Of a stretch of DNA of 64,000 bases, positions 7,639 to 14,935 are shown piece by piece. A program made the translations under genes and the position numbers. The notes under the pieces are model-generated. The model saw only the letters and a program-made list of their open reading frames with translations, was not told the origin of the DNA and did not search any database. The stretch comes from Deltaproteobacteria bacterium. Its GTDB lineage: Bacteria > Myxococcota_A > Polyangia > Polyangiales > Sandaracinaceae. Positions within the stretch are counted from its first letter, which is position 1, and each line of letters begins with the position of its first letter. The DNA is taken from NCBI GenBank assembly GCA_017303575.1, contig JAFLCL010000005.1:1-64000 (forward strand). Reading direction: 5' to 3'.

Positions 7639-9852
7639 GTGAGCGAGCCCGCGCACGCACCGCTGCGTGACGACGCGGTGGCCGTCGGTCTGCTCCTCTC
7701 GGCCACCGAGGACTTCCGCGACGCGAGCCATCCGCTCTTCGCCGAAGGCATCGTCGATCGCCTCATGTGGAACCTCGACCTGGGGTGGTCGAGCAAGGGC
7801 ATCCCCGCGTGGGCCGCGGCGCTGCTCGAGGTGTACGGAGAGGCCGAGCGCCTGCACGGTCACGGCGTGGAGCTCTCGCTCTTCTCGAGCCCGCTCACCG
7901 CGCGGCAGGCGCGCTGGCTCGATCGCTTCGCCCAGGAGATGCGCGCACGCCGCTACCAGCGCGTGACCGAGCACATCGGCTTCATCACGGCGGGTCCCTT
8001 CGAGAACGGGACGGTGTTCCCGCATCCTCGCTGTCACGCCGCGCTCGCCGTCGGGCGTGATCGTCTCGCGCGTTTGTCCGAGCTCGCCGGCATGCCCGTC
8101 GGCCTCGAGAACCTCGCGCTCGCGCTCTCGCGTCGCGACGTGGACGAGCAGCCCGACTTCCTCGAGGCGCTGCTCGCGCCGACGAACGGCCACCTCCTCC
8201 TCGATCTGCACAACCTCCTCTGCCAGGCGGAGAACTTCGAGGTCGATCCGATCGCGCTCCTCCGCCGCTACCCGCTCCATCGCGTGCGCGAGATCCACCT
8301 CGCGGGTGGCGAGATCGATCACCCTTCGAGCGATCCCCGCAAGCGTCCGTTCCGTCGCGACAGCCACATGGATCACCTGCCCGAGGGAGTGTTCACGCTG
8401 CTCGACGAGGCGCTGGCGCGCTGCCCGAGCCTCGAGGCGATCTTCTTCGAGCACGCCGATGGTGTGCTCGCGCGCGACGACGATCAGGCGCGCTTCCACG
8501 ACGAGTTCCGCCGCGTGCGCGCGAGGGTGGGTGCGATCCGCCGCAACGTGCCGATCACCGACGAAGAGGCTCCGCCGGCCCCGCCGCGCACGCCGATCGA
8601 GATCCGCGCGTGGACGCCTCGTGAGGACGCGTCGATCGGTGCCTACCAGGCCGCGCTGCTGACCGCGCTCGACGAAGCACCCGATCCGCATGCTGTGCGC
8701 GCGCGTCTCCTCGAAGACGCCACGATCGCCAACTTCCACGTCGCGGTGGAGGACATGGAGCCGCGCGCGCTCGAGGTCGGTCAGTCGCTGATCCACCTCT
8801 GGGGCGACCGTCGAGGCGCGCGGCCCGAGCGCGCGATGCGTGCGCTGACGTTCACCGGTCCGCACCGTCCGCTCTCGCTCCTGCACGCGCCCCTGCCCAC
8901 CCCCTCGGCGGGGGAAGTGCGCATCCGCGTGTTCGCGAGCGGGGTGTGCGGCACCGACGTGCACATGCAGGAGGGCTCGTTCCCCACGCCGTGCCCGATC
9001 GTGCCCGGCCACGAGCCCGTGGGCGTGATCGACGCGCTCGGTGAGGGCGTGACGGCCCTGCGTGTGGGCGATCGTGTGGGCGTGCCGTGGGTGCAGGAGG
9101 GCTGCGGCGCATGCGAGGCCTGCGCACGACAAGCACTCCACCAGTGTCAGCGCCCGGTGACGTGGATGCACCGCGGCGGCGGTCACGCGGAGTGGATGAT
9201 CGCGCGCGCCCGCGGCTGCGTGCGCCTGCCCGACGACCTTCCGTTCGAGCTCGCCGCGCCGCTCTTCTGCGCGGGCTTCACGGTGATGAGCGGCCTTCGT
9301 CGTGCGGCCTCGCGGCACGCGAAGAAGCGCGTCGGCGTGCTCGGCCTCGGTGGGCTCGGTCACCTCGCGATCCAGGTCGCGCGCGCCGAGGGCCACGAGG
9401 TGATCGCGATCACCTCGAGCGCGAGCAAGAGACGCGGCGCGATGGAGCTCGGCGCGAGGGAGGTGCTCGTGGTGCAGGACGACGTGGGTCGCGAGCTCGC
9501 CGCGATCGGCGGCCTCGACGTGCTGCTCGGCACCTCGAACGATCTCGGCGCCACGAGCCGCGCGCTCGCGGGCCTGCGCCCCGAAGGCACGCTGGTGACG
9601 ATGGGCCTGCCGAGCGTCGAGCCCGCGCACCTGGTGCTCGATCCGCGTCGCATGATGGGCCGCGGCCTGTCGGTGATCGGGGGCAAGCAGGGCCCGCGTG
9701 AAGATCTGCACGACCTGCTCGCCTACGCCGCGCGCGGCGAGGTCAGGCCCGTCGTCGAGACGTACCCGATCACGCAGGTCGCGCGCGCGATGCAGCGCCT
9801 CTCGGAGCAGCGCGTGCGCTACCGCGCGGTGCTGCTGCACTCGTCCTCGTAG
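7639..9852 (+). CDS. MNIO (DUF692) enzyme fused to a zinc-dependent medium-chain alcohol dehydrogenase
   Basis: A 737-residue fusion starting at GTG 7639. Residues about 10-290 are a DUF692 multinuclear non-heme iron oxidase TIM barrel. Metal-ligand-type residues are seen at H112 (TEHIGF), E157/N158 (GLENL), D189 and H191/N192 (LLLDLHNLL), H220 (REIHLAGG), D241/H243/H246 (DSHMDHL) and E271 (FFEHAD). Residues about 300-400 are a helical segment (YQAALLTALDE, TIANFHVAVEDMEP) that might act as the substrate-binding partner other MNIOs take from a separate protein. Residues about 405-737 are an alcohol dehydrogenase with catalytic zinc ligands C437, H458/E459 and C544, structural zinc cysteines C489, C492, C495 and C503, and the NAD(P) motif GLGGLGHLAIQ. 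Inferred role: oxidise the cysteine of the upstream CGRG peptides with iron and oxygen, then adjust the product's redox state. The fusion as a whole is not one I recognise. Confidence 0.85.
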   Translation: MSEPAHAPLRDDAVAVGLLLSATEDFRDASHPLFAEGIVDRLMWNLDLGWSSKGIPAWAAALLEVYGEAERLHGHGVELSLFSSPLTARQARWLDRFAQEMRARRYQRVTEHIGFITAGPFENGTVFPHPRCHAALAVGRDRLARLSELAGMPVGLENLALALSRRDVDEQPDFLEALLAPTNGHLLLDLHNLLCQAENFEVDPIALLRRYPLHRVREIHLAGGEIDHPSSDPRKRPFRRDSHMDHLPEGVFTLLDEALARCPSLEAIFFEHADGVLARDDDQARFHDEFRRVRARVGAIRRNVPITDEEAPPAPPRTPIEIRAWTPREDASIGAYQAALLTALDEAPDPHAVRARLLEDATIANFHVAVEDMEPRALEVGQSLIHLWGDRRGARPERAMRALTFTGPHRPLSLLHAPLPTPSAGEVRIRVFASGVCGTDVHMQEGSFPTPCPIVPGHEPVGVIDALGEGVTALRVGDRVGVPWVQEGCGACEACARQALHQCQRPVTWMHRGGGHAEWMIARARGCVRLPDDLPFELAAPLFCAGFTVMSGLRRAASRHAKKRVGVLGLGGLGHLAIQVARAEGHEVIAITSSASKRRGAMELGAREVLVVQDDVGRELAAIGGLDVLLGTSNDLGATSRALAGLRPEGTLVTMGLPSVEPAHLVLDPRRMMGRGLSVIGGKQGPREDLHDLLAYAARGEVRPVVETYPITQVARAMQRLSEQRVRYRAVLLHSSS

Positions 9853-9900
9853 GTGTGCGGCGCGCGGTCTCCGCGCGGTGTCTGCTAGGGTGCACGCGCC

Positions 9901-11268
9901 ATGACGTTCAACCGCCACGAGAGCATCCTCGGCACGATCGGCAAGACGCCGCTCGTCCGCCTGAACGAGATCACGCGCGGCATCCCCGCGACCGTCTGGG
10001 CGAAGGTCGAGACCTTCAACCCCGGCCACTCGATCAAGGACCGCATGGCCCTCCGCATGATCGAGGACGCCGAGAAGAGCGGCGCGCTCAAGCCTGGCGG
10101 CACGATCATCGAAGGCACGAGCGGCAACACCGGCATGGGCCTCGCGATGGCCGCGATCGTGAAGGGCTACAAGTGCATCTTCACGACGACGGACAAGCAG
10201 TCGAAGGAGAAGGTCGATGCCCTCCGCGCGTTCGGCGCCGAGGTGATCGTGTGCCCCACGGACGTCGATCCCGAGGACCCGCGCTCGTACTACTCGGTGA
10301 GCTCGCGCCTCGAGCGCGAGACGCCCAACTCGTGGAAGGCGAACCAGTACGACAACCTCTCGAACAGTGCCGCGCACTACGAGACCACGGGCCCCGAGCT
10401 CTGGGAGCAAACCGGCGGCAAGATCGATCACCTCGTCGTCGGCGTCGGCACCGGTGGCACGATCTCGGGCACCGCGAAGTACCTGAAGGAGAAGAACCCG
10501 CGCATGAAGGCGTGGGGCATCGACACCTACGGCTCGGTCTTCAAGAAGCTCAAGGAGACGGGGATCTTCGACAAGAACGAGATCTACCCGTACGTGACCG
10601 AGGGCATCGGCGAAGACTTCGTCCCGCAGAACGTCGACCTCTCGATCATCGACGGCTTCGAGAAGGTCACCGATCGCGACGCCGCGATCTGGACGCGCGA
10701 GATCGTGCGCAAGGAAGGCATCTGGGTCGGCAACTCCGCGGGCTCGGCGATCGCGGGCCTCCACCAGCTGAAGGCGCAGTTCAAAGAAGGCGAGACGGTC
10801 GTCGTGATCTTCCACGACCACGGCACCCGCTACGTCGGCAAGATGTTCAACCCCGAGTGGATGCGTGCGATGGGCTACGAGCCGGTCGATGGCCCCACCG
10901 CGCGCGAGCTCGTGAAGAACAAGGAGGTCACGTCGGTGGTCGGCGTCGAGGAGACGGACACCGTCGAGCACGCCGTGGCGCGCATGCGCGAGAACGACTT
11001 CTCTCAGATCAGCGTGCTGCGTCAGGGCCGCATCGTCGGCTCACTCCGCGAGGCAGACGTCTACTCGCGCATGATCTCGGACGAGAAGATCCGCGAGCAG
11101 CCGGTGCGCTCGATCATGCAGCGTCCCTTCCGCTACGTGGACATCGAGACGCCCGTGAAGCTCCTCGCCGGCATGATCACGCCCGAGAGCCCCGCGGTGC
11201 TCGTCCGCGATTTCCCCGCGAACGCGACCTACATCCTCACCGGCTACGACGTCCTCGCCGCCCTCTGA
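9901..11268 (+). CDS. cbs: cystathionine beta-synthase
   Basis: A 455-residue PLP enzyme with a C-terminal pair of CBS domains. The catalytic core runs from ESILGTIGKTPLVRLN to about residue 325. The PLP lysine is K46 in GHSIKDRMALRM, the phosphate-binding loop is EGTSGNTGMGLA, and GVGTGGTISGTAKYL is the second signature. Residues about 340-455 hold two CBS motifs (TDTVEHAVARMRENDFSQISVL and a second VRSIMQRPF). It condenses serine with homocysteine to cystathionine in transsulfuration, feeding cysteine synthesis. There is no heme-binding N-terminal extension. A GCTAGGGT element 10 bases before the ATG may be a close promoter. It follows the MNIO gene by 48 bases, so a role in supplying sulfur is possible but unproven. 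Confidence 0.93.
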   Translation: MTFNRHESILGTIGKTPLVRLNEITRGIPATVWAKVETFNPGHSIKDRMALRMIEDAEKSGALKPGGTIIEGTSGNTGMGLAMAAIVKGYKCIFTTTDKQSKEKVDALRAFGAEVIVCPTDVDPEDPRSYYSVSSRLERETPNSWKANQYDNLSNSAAHYETTGPELWEQTGGKIDHLVVGVGTGGTISGTAKYLKEKNPRMKAWGIDTYGSVFKKLKETGIFDKNEIYPYVTEGIGEDFVPQNVDLSIIDGFEKVTDRDAAIWTREIVRKEGIWVGNSAGSAIAGLHQLKAQFKEGETVVVIFHDHGTRYVGKMFNPEWMRAMGYEPVDGPTARELVKNKEVTSVVGVEETDTVEHAVARMRENDFSQISVLRQGRIVGSLREADVYSRMISDEKIREQPVRSIMQRPFRYVDIETPVKLLAGMITPESPAVLVRDFPANATYILTGYDVLAAL

Positions 11269-11274
11269 TCTCCC

Positions 11275-12531
11275 TCAGGGCTTGGCGGGGATCTCCGCGC
11301 GGATGCGCGTTCCACGCGGCGAGCGGTCGTTGAGCTCGAAGCGTCCTCCGAGCAGCTCCGCGCGCTCGCGCATGCCGCGGAGACCGCTCCCCTCGTGGCC
11401 TTCGCGCACCACGAGGCCCGAGCCGTCGTCCTCGATCTCGATCACCAGCAGGTCTCCCGAAACGGTGAGCGAGACGCGCGCGTGCGTCGCGTCGCGCGCG
11501 TGTCGCACGAGGTTGGTGAGCGCCTCCTGCACGATGCGGTAGACGGCTGTCTCGACGGTCGTCGGCAGCTCGTTCGGTGGCTCGAGGACGCGCTCGATGT
11601 CGATGTCGAGTCGCTCGCCCGCGTCGTCGATCAAGCGCTCGAGCGCGCCGCGAAGACCGATCTCGTCGAGGGCCGCGGGACGCAGACGTGCGAGCGCGCG
11701 GCGCACCTCCTCGATCGTCTGATCGGTGCCCTGCGCGATGCCGTGCACGAGCTTGGTCGCGGCCTCGCGCGACTCCGGCTCCGGCTTACCGAGGTGCGCA
11801 GAGAGCACCTCCGTCTGGATGCGGATCGCTGTCAGCGACTGCGCCACCGAGTCGTGCAGATCGCGCGCGATCGCGCGTCGATCCTCTTCCTGCGCCGCGA
11901 TCGCCGCCAGGCGCAGCGCGCGCACGCGCTCCTCCATCGATCGGGCCGCGAGGCGCTCGACCAGACCCGCGATGCGCTCCTCCGCCAGGCGCGCGTTGCG
12001 GAGCGCGATCGCGTAGACGAAGAAAGCGAGCACGATGGAGAGCAGGGTGAAGCCCAGCAGCACCACGCTCGCGCGCTGACGCAGGGCAGCGCGGCTCGAT
12101 CCCACCCACACCGTGCCCAGGCGTCGCCCGCTCACCTCGAGCGGCGCCGAGGTCCACGCGAGCGACTCGGCCGGCACCTCGTACGATCGGGCGTCGATGG
12201 GCACGCCGTGCGCGTCCACGACGTCGATGCGCACCACGTCCGCCTGCGTCTCGAAGTAGCGGAGGTGCTCGACGAGCTTGAGCGAGTCGTAGCGCCAGAG
12301 CACCGGCTGCTCTTCGGCGTAGCGAGCGAGCGTCTCGGCCGCCTGCGAGGCGAGCGAGCGGCCTCGATCGTCGAGCTCACGCGCGCCCATCACGAAGAAC
12401 GCGAGCGGCGCCGACACCGCGAAGAGCGCACCGAAGAGGACGAGCAGCGGCGCCAGGCGCTCGCGCACCGTGCCCGAGATCGCGCCGGCACCCACCGCGT
12501 CGGACTGGGTGCTCTGCGTCGGGCCGCTCAT
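11275..12531 (-). CDS. sensor histidine kinase, NarX/DegS (HisKA_3) type
   Basis: A 418-residue membrane sensor. A first membrane helix (LLVLFGALFAVSAPLAFFVMG) near residues 30-50 and a second (VVLLGFTLLSIVLAFFVYAIAL) near 155-175 flank a periplasmic domain of about 100 residues. The dimerisation helix RRAIARDLHDSVAQSLTAIR carries the phosphorylatable H226. The ATPase domain has the N box VQEALTNLVRHA, the G1 box EIEDDGSGL and GLRGMRERAELLGG. No response regulator lies beside it. Its start overlaps the stop of the upstream periplasmic binding protein by 4 bases (ATGA), strongly suggesting translational coupling, so that protein may present the signal. It is the last gene of a three-gene leftward operon. 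Confidence 0.9.
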   Translation of the reverse strand: MSGPTQSTQSDAVGAGAISGTVRERLAPLLVLFGALFAVSAPLAFFVMGARELDDRGRSLASQAAETLARYAEEQPVLWRYDSLKLVEHLRYFETQADVVRIDVVDAHGVPIDARSYEVPAESLAWTSAPLEVSGRRLGTVWVGSSRAALRQRASVVLLGFTLLSIVLAFFVYAIALRNARLAEERIAGLVERLAARSMEERVRALRLAAIAAQEEDRRAIARDLHDSVAQSLTAIRIQTEVLSAHLGKPEPESREAATKLVHGIAQGTDQTIEEVRRALARLRPAALDEIGLRGALERLIDDAGERLDIDIERVLEPPNELPTTVETAVYRIVQEALTNLVRHARDATHARVSLTVSGDLLVIEIEDDGSGLVVREGHEGSGLRGMRERAELLGGRFELNDRSPRGTRIRAEIPAKP

Positions 12532-13433
12532 GGCGCCTCGAGCGGCAGCGCGGCAGCGCCGGCTGACGCGATCACCTGACGCGCTTGCTCGCTCGTCGCG
12601 AACGCGAGGAAGCGCGCGACGGAGGGGTCTTCGGCGTTCCTCACCACGAACGACAGATCCTTGAAGAACGGGTACGAGCCATCGCTCACCGCGACGACCG
12701 AGGGCATGCGACCGTCGACCGCGAGCACGCGGGCTGTCGGCGCGTTCGCGCGAGCCTGCGCGAGATCGGCAATGCCGAGGCCGCCACGGAGGCCGAGGAT
12801 CGCGCGGGTCAGCTCGTCGTCGTGATAGACGACGCGGAAGCGTCGGGTCGCGATCGCATCCTCCTCCGCGTCGCCGAAACCCTCGATGCGCGACGCCACC
12901 ACCGCACTGCCTGCGTCGCCTCGCTCACGGAGGAGCCAGACGCGCGGCGTCCCATCACGCCAAGGAACCGACTCGCCGCGCAGCGAGCGCACGATCTCGT
13001 CCGAGGAGATGTCGCCGTCACGCACGTCGGGGTGCGCGAGGAACGTGATGGGCACGCGCGCGTAGCCGACCACCGAGAGACCGAGCTCGCGCTCGGCAGG
13101 CCGCAGCGGGCGCGCGACGAGCCCGATCGCGATCGCGCCGCTCGCGACCGCTCGCACGCCGCCCGTCGAGCCGATCGAGTCGTGCACCACCACACGATCG
13201 TTCGGTCGCGACGTGCGGTAGGCAGCGGCCAGCGCACGCGTGACGACGAGGTTCGAGCCCGAGCCCGCGAGGTGCAGGCCGCGTCCCAGCGTCTCGTCCT
13301 CGGCGCGGTCGCCTCCGGCCTCGAGCTCCGCGCGCGGCGTCGTGAGGTGCGGGGGCGTCTCGCCACGCTCGACCCATGCGACCACGATCGCGACGGCCGC
13401 CAGGAACGAGACGAGCACCAACGCCACGCGCAT
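12528..13433 (-). CDS. phosphate-binding (PstS)-like periplasmic protein
   Basis: A 301-residue exported protein with the signal helix MRVALVLVSFLAAVAIVVAW. GSGSNLVVTRALAAAYR and IGSTGGVRAVASGAIAIGLVARPL correspond to the anion-binding loops of the PstS type, and PITFLAHPDVRDGDIS to the next strand. It lacks a lipobox. No permease or ATPase genes (pstC, pstA, pstB) are adjacent. Instead it is coupled to a NarX-type kinase through an ATGA overlap, so a sensory role is more likely than transport. The ligand may be phosphate or another oxyanion. Confidence 0.75.
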   Translation of the reverse strand: MRVALVLVSFLAAVAIVVAWVERGETPPHLTTPRAELEAGGDRAEDETLGRGLHLAGSGSNLVVTRALAAAYRTSRPNDRVVVHDSIGSTGGVRAVASGAIAIGLVARPLRPAERELGLSVVGYARVPITFLAHPDVRDGDISSDEIVRSLRGESVPWRDGTPRVWLLRERGDAGSAVVASRIEGFGDAEEDAIATRRFRVVYHDDELTRAILGLRGGLGIADLAQARANAPTARVLAVDGRMPSVVAVSDGSYPFFKDLSFVVRNAEDPSVARFLAFATSEQARQVIASAGAAALPLEAP

Positions 13434-13439
13434 CGCGGC

Positions 13440-14843
13440 TCAGAGCTCCAGCGCATCGCCGCGCTCGGGCGCGAGGATGTCCTCCTGCCCGATCGCCGCG
13501 AGCTTCTGCGAGAGAACGCGCTGAGGGCCCGGCTCGCCGTGCACCAGCGCGATCCGTCCCACGCCGCCCTTCTCACGCATGCCTCGCACGAGACCGACGA
13601 GCTCGTCCTGACCCGCGTGCGCCGAGAAGCCGTTGAGCACCACCACGTCGCAGCGTCGATCGCGCTCGACGCCGAAGATCCTCACCTTGGTTCGTTTCTC
13701 GACGAGCCGACGACCCAGCGTGTGCGGCGCCTGGAATCCGACGATCACGACTGTGTTCTCCGTCTCCTCGACGGCGACACGCAGGTGATGGAGCACGCGG
13801 CCCGACTCGCACATCCCGCTGCCCGCGAGGATGACCATCGGCGACCGATCGGCCGAGATCCGCTTGGACTCGTCGGGGCTCGCGACGTAGCGCAGCGAGT
13901 CGAAGTCGAACGGCGAGCCATCCGCGCGCAGGCGACGATGGAGCTCTTCGTCGTAGCAGTCCGGGTGCATGCGGAAGACCTCGGTGATCTTCACCGCGAG
14001 CGGCGAGTCGACGATCACAGGCACCGTAGGGATGGCGCCCGAGAGCGTGAGTGACTTGAGCGAGAGGATGATCTCCTGCGCGCGCTCGAGCGCGAACGTC
14101 GGCACGATCACCTTGCCCCCGCGCTCGACCGTGCGGCGCACCACGTCCGCGAGCGCCGCGTCCATCTCCTGACGCGCGGGGTGCACACGATCGCCGTAGG
14201 TGCTCTCCATCAAGAGCAGATCGGCCCGCTCGGGGATCTCGGGATCGCGCAGGATCGGCATCGAACGACGGCCGACGTCGCCCGAGAACACCACCCGCTT
14301 CGTCGTCGCCCCATCACGCACGTCGAGCTCGACGATCGCGCTCCCGAGCACGTGGCCCGCATCGAGGAAGCGCGCGCGCACGCCGTGGGCGACCTCGAAC
14401 CAGCGGTGGTAGGGCACCGCGATCATCGTCTCGAGCATGTTGATCACGTCGTTGTCGCCGTAGAGCGGCTCGATCGGATCGCCGTGGAGCAGGCCGCGCT
14501 CGATCTGCTTGTTGAGGAAGCGCGCGTCGGCCTCCTGCACCATCGCCGCGTCCTCGAGCATCACCGCGCAGAGATCGCGCGTGGCGGGCGTGCAGAAGAT
14601 CGTCCCGTGGAACCCGCGTGACGGCAGCATCGGCAGCGCGCCCGAGTGATCGATGTGCGCGTGCGAGAGCACGACCGCGTCGAGCGTCCGCGGGTCGAAC
14701 GGCAGGTTCCTGTTGCGATCGAACGTCTCGCGCCGCGGGCCCTGGAAGAGACCGCAGTCGAGGAGCACGGTGGCCCTCGGAGCCTCGAGGAGGTGCATCG
14801 AGCCGGTGACAGTCTGCGCCGCACCGAGGAAACGGACTCGCAT
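13440..14843 (-). CDS. MBL-fold / beta-CASP exonuclease (CPSF-like RNA metabolism enzyme)
   Basis: A 467-residue metallo-beta-lactamase nuclease starting MRVRFLGAAQTVTGSMHLLE. The zinc motif SHAHIDHSGALPML lies near residue 60, DAGHVLGSAIVELD near 160, FSGDVG near 185 and LMESTYGDR near 205. The beta-CASP region includes PTFALERAQEII and ILAGSGMCESGRVLHHL, and the final metal-site motif is GFSAHAGQDEL. This is the architecture of bacterial CPSF73-like and RNase J-like enzymes that cut or trim RNA. Length and motifs are complete. It ends 6 bases before the PstS-like gene and forms the first gene of the operon; no functional tie to the sensor pair is obvious. Confidence 0.88.
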   Translation of the reverse strand: MRVRFLGAAQTVTGSMHLLEAPRATVLLDCGLFQGPRRETFDRNRNLPFDPRTLDAVVLSHAHIDHSGALPMLPSRGFHGTIFCTPATRDLCAVMLEDAAMVQEADARFLNKQIERGLLHGDPIEPLYGDNDVINMLETMIAVPYHRWFEVAHGVRARFLDAGHVLGSAIVELDVRDGATTKRVVFSGDVGRRSMPILRDPEIPERADLLLMESTYGDRVHPARQEMDAALADVVRRTVERGGKVIVPTFALERAQEIILSLKSLTLSGAIPTVPVIVDSPLAVKITEVFRMHPDCYDEELHRRLRADGSPFDFDSLRYVASPDESKRISADRSPMVILAGSGMCESGRVLHHLRVAVEETENTVVIVGFQAPHTLGRRLVEKRTKVRIFGVERDRRCDVVVLNGFSAHAGQDELVGLVRGMREKGGVGRIALVHGEPGPQRVLSQKLAAIGQEDILAPERGDALEL

Positions 14844-14876
14844 GCTGCACGGTACCAGCGTCGGCACACGTTCGTT

Positions 14877-14891
14877 TCGGGGAAACCCCGA
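14877..14891. repeat. short palindrome in divergent promoter region
   Basis: TCGGGG-AAA-CCCCGA, 6-bp arms with a 3-base centre, lies in the 92 bases between the leftward nuclease operon and the rightward MopE-like gene. It could be an operator or a small transcript hairpin; there is no evidence to choose. Confidence 0.3.
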
Positions 14892-14935
14892 CATTCGACC
14901 TTCGTTTTTCTGTAGTCTGGTTGGGAGGAGCTTCC

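Noticed and set aside
7570-10971. A very long open frame on the leftward strand (over 1100 codons) opposite the MNIO fusion and cystathionine beta-synthase genes
   Set aside because: It is Arg/Ala/Glu/His-rich with no domain, mirrors genes with clear catalytic motifs, and is the usual antisense openness of a very high-GC genome.
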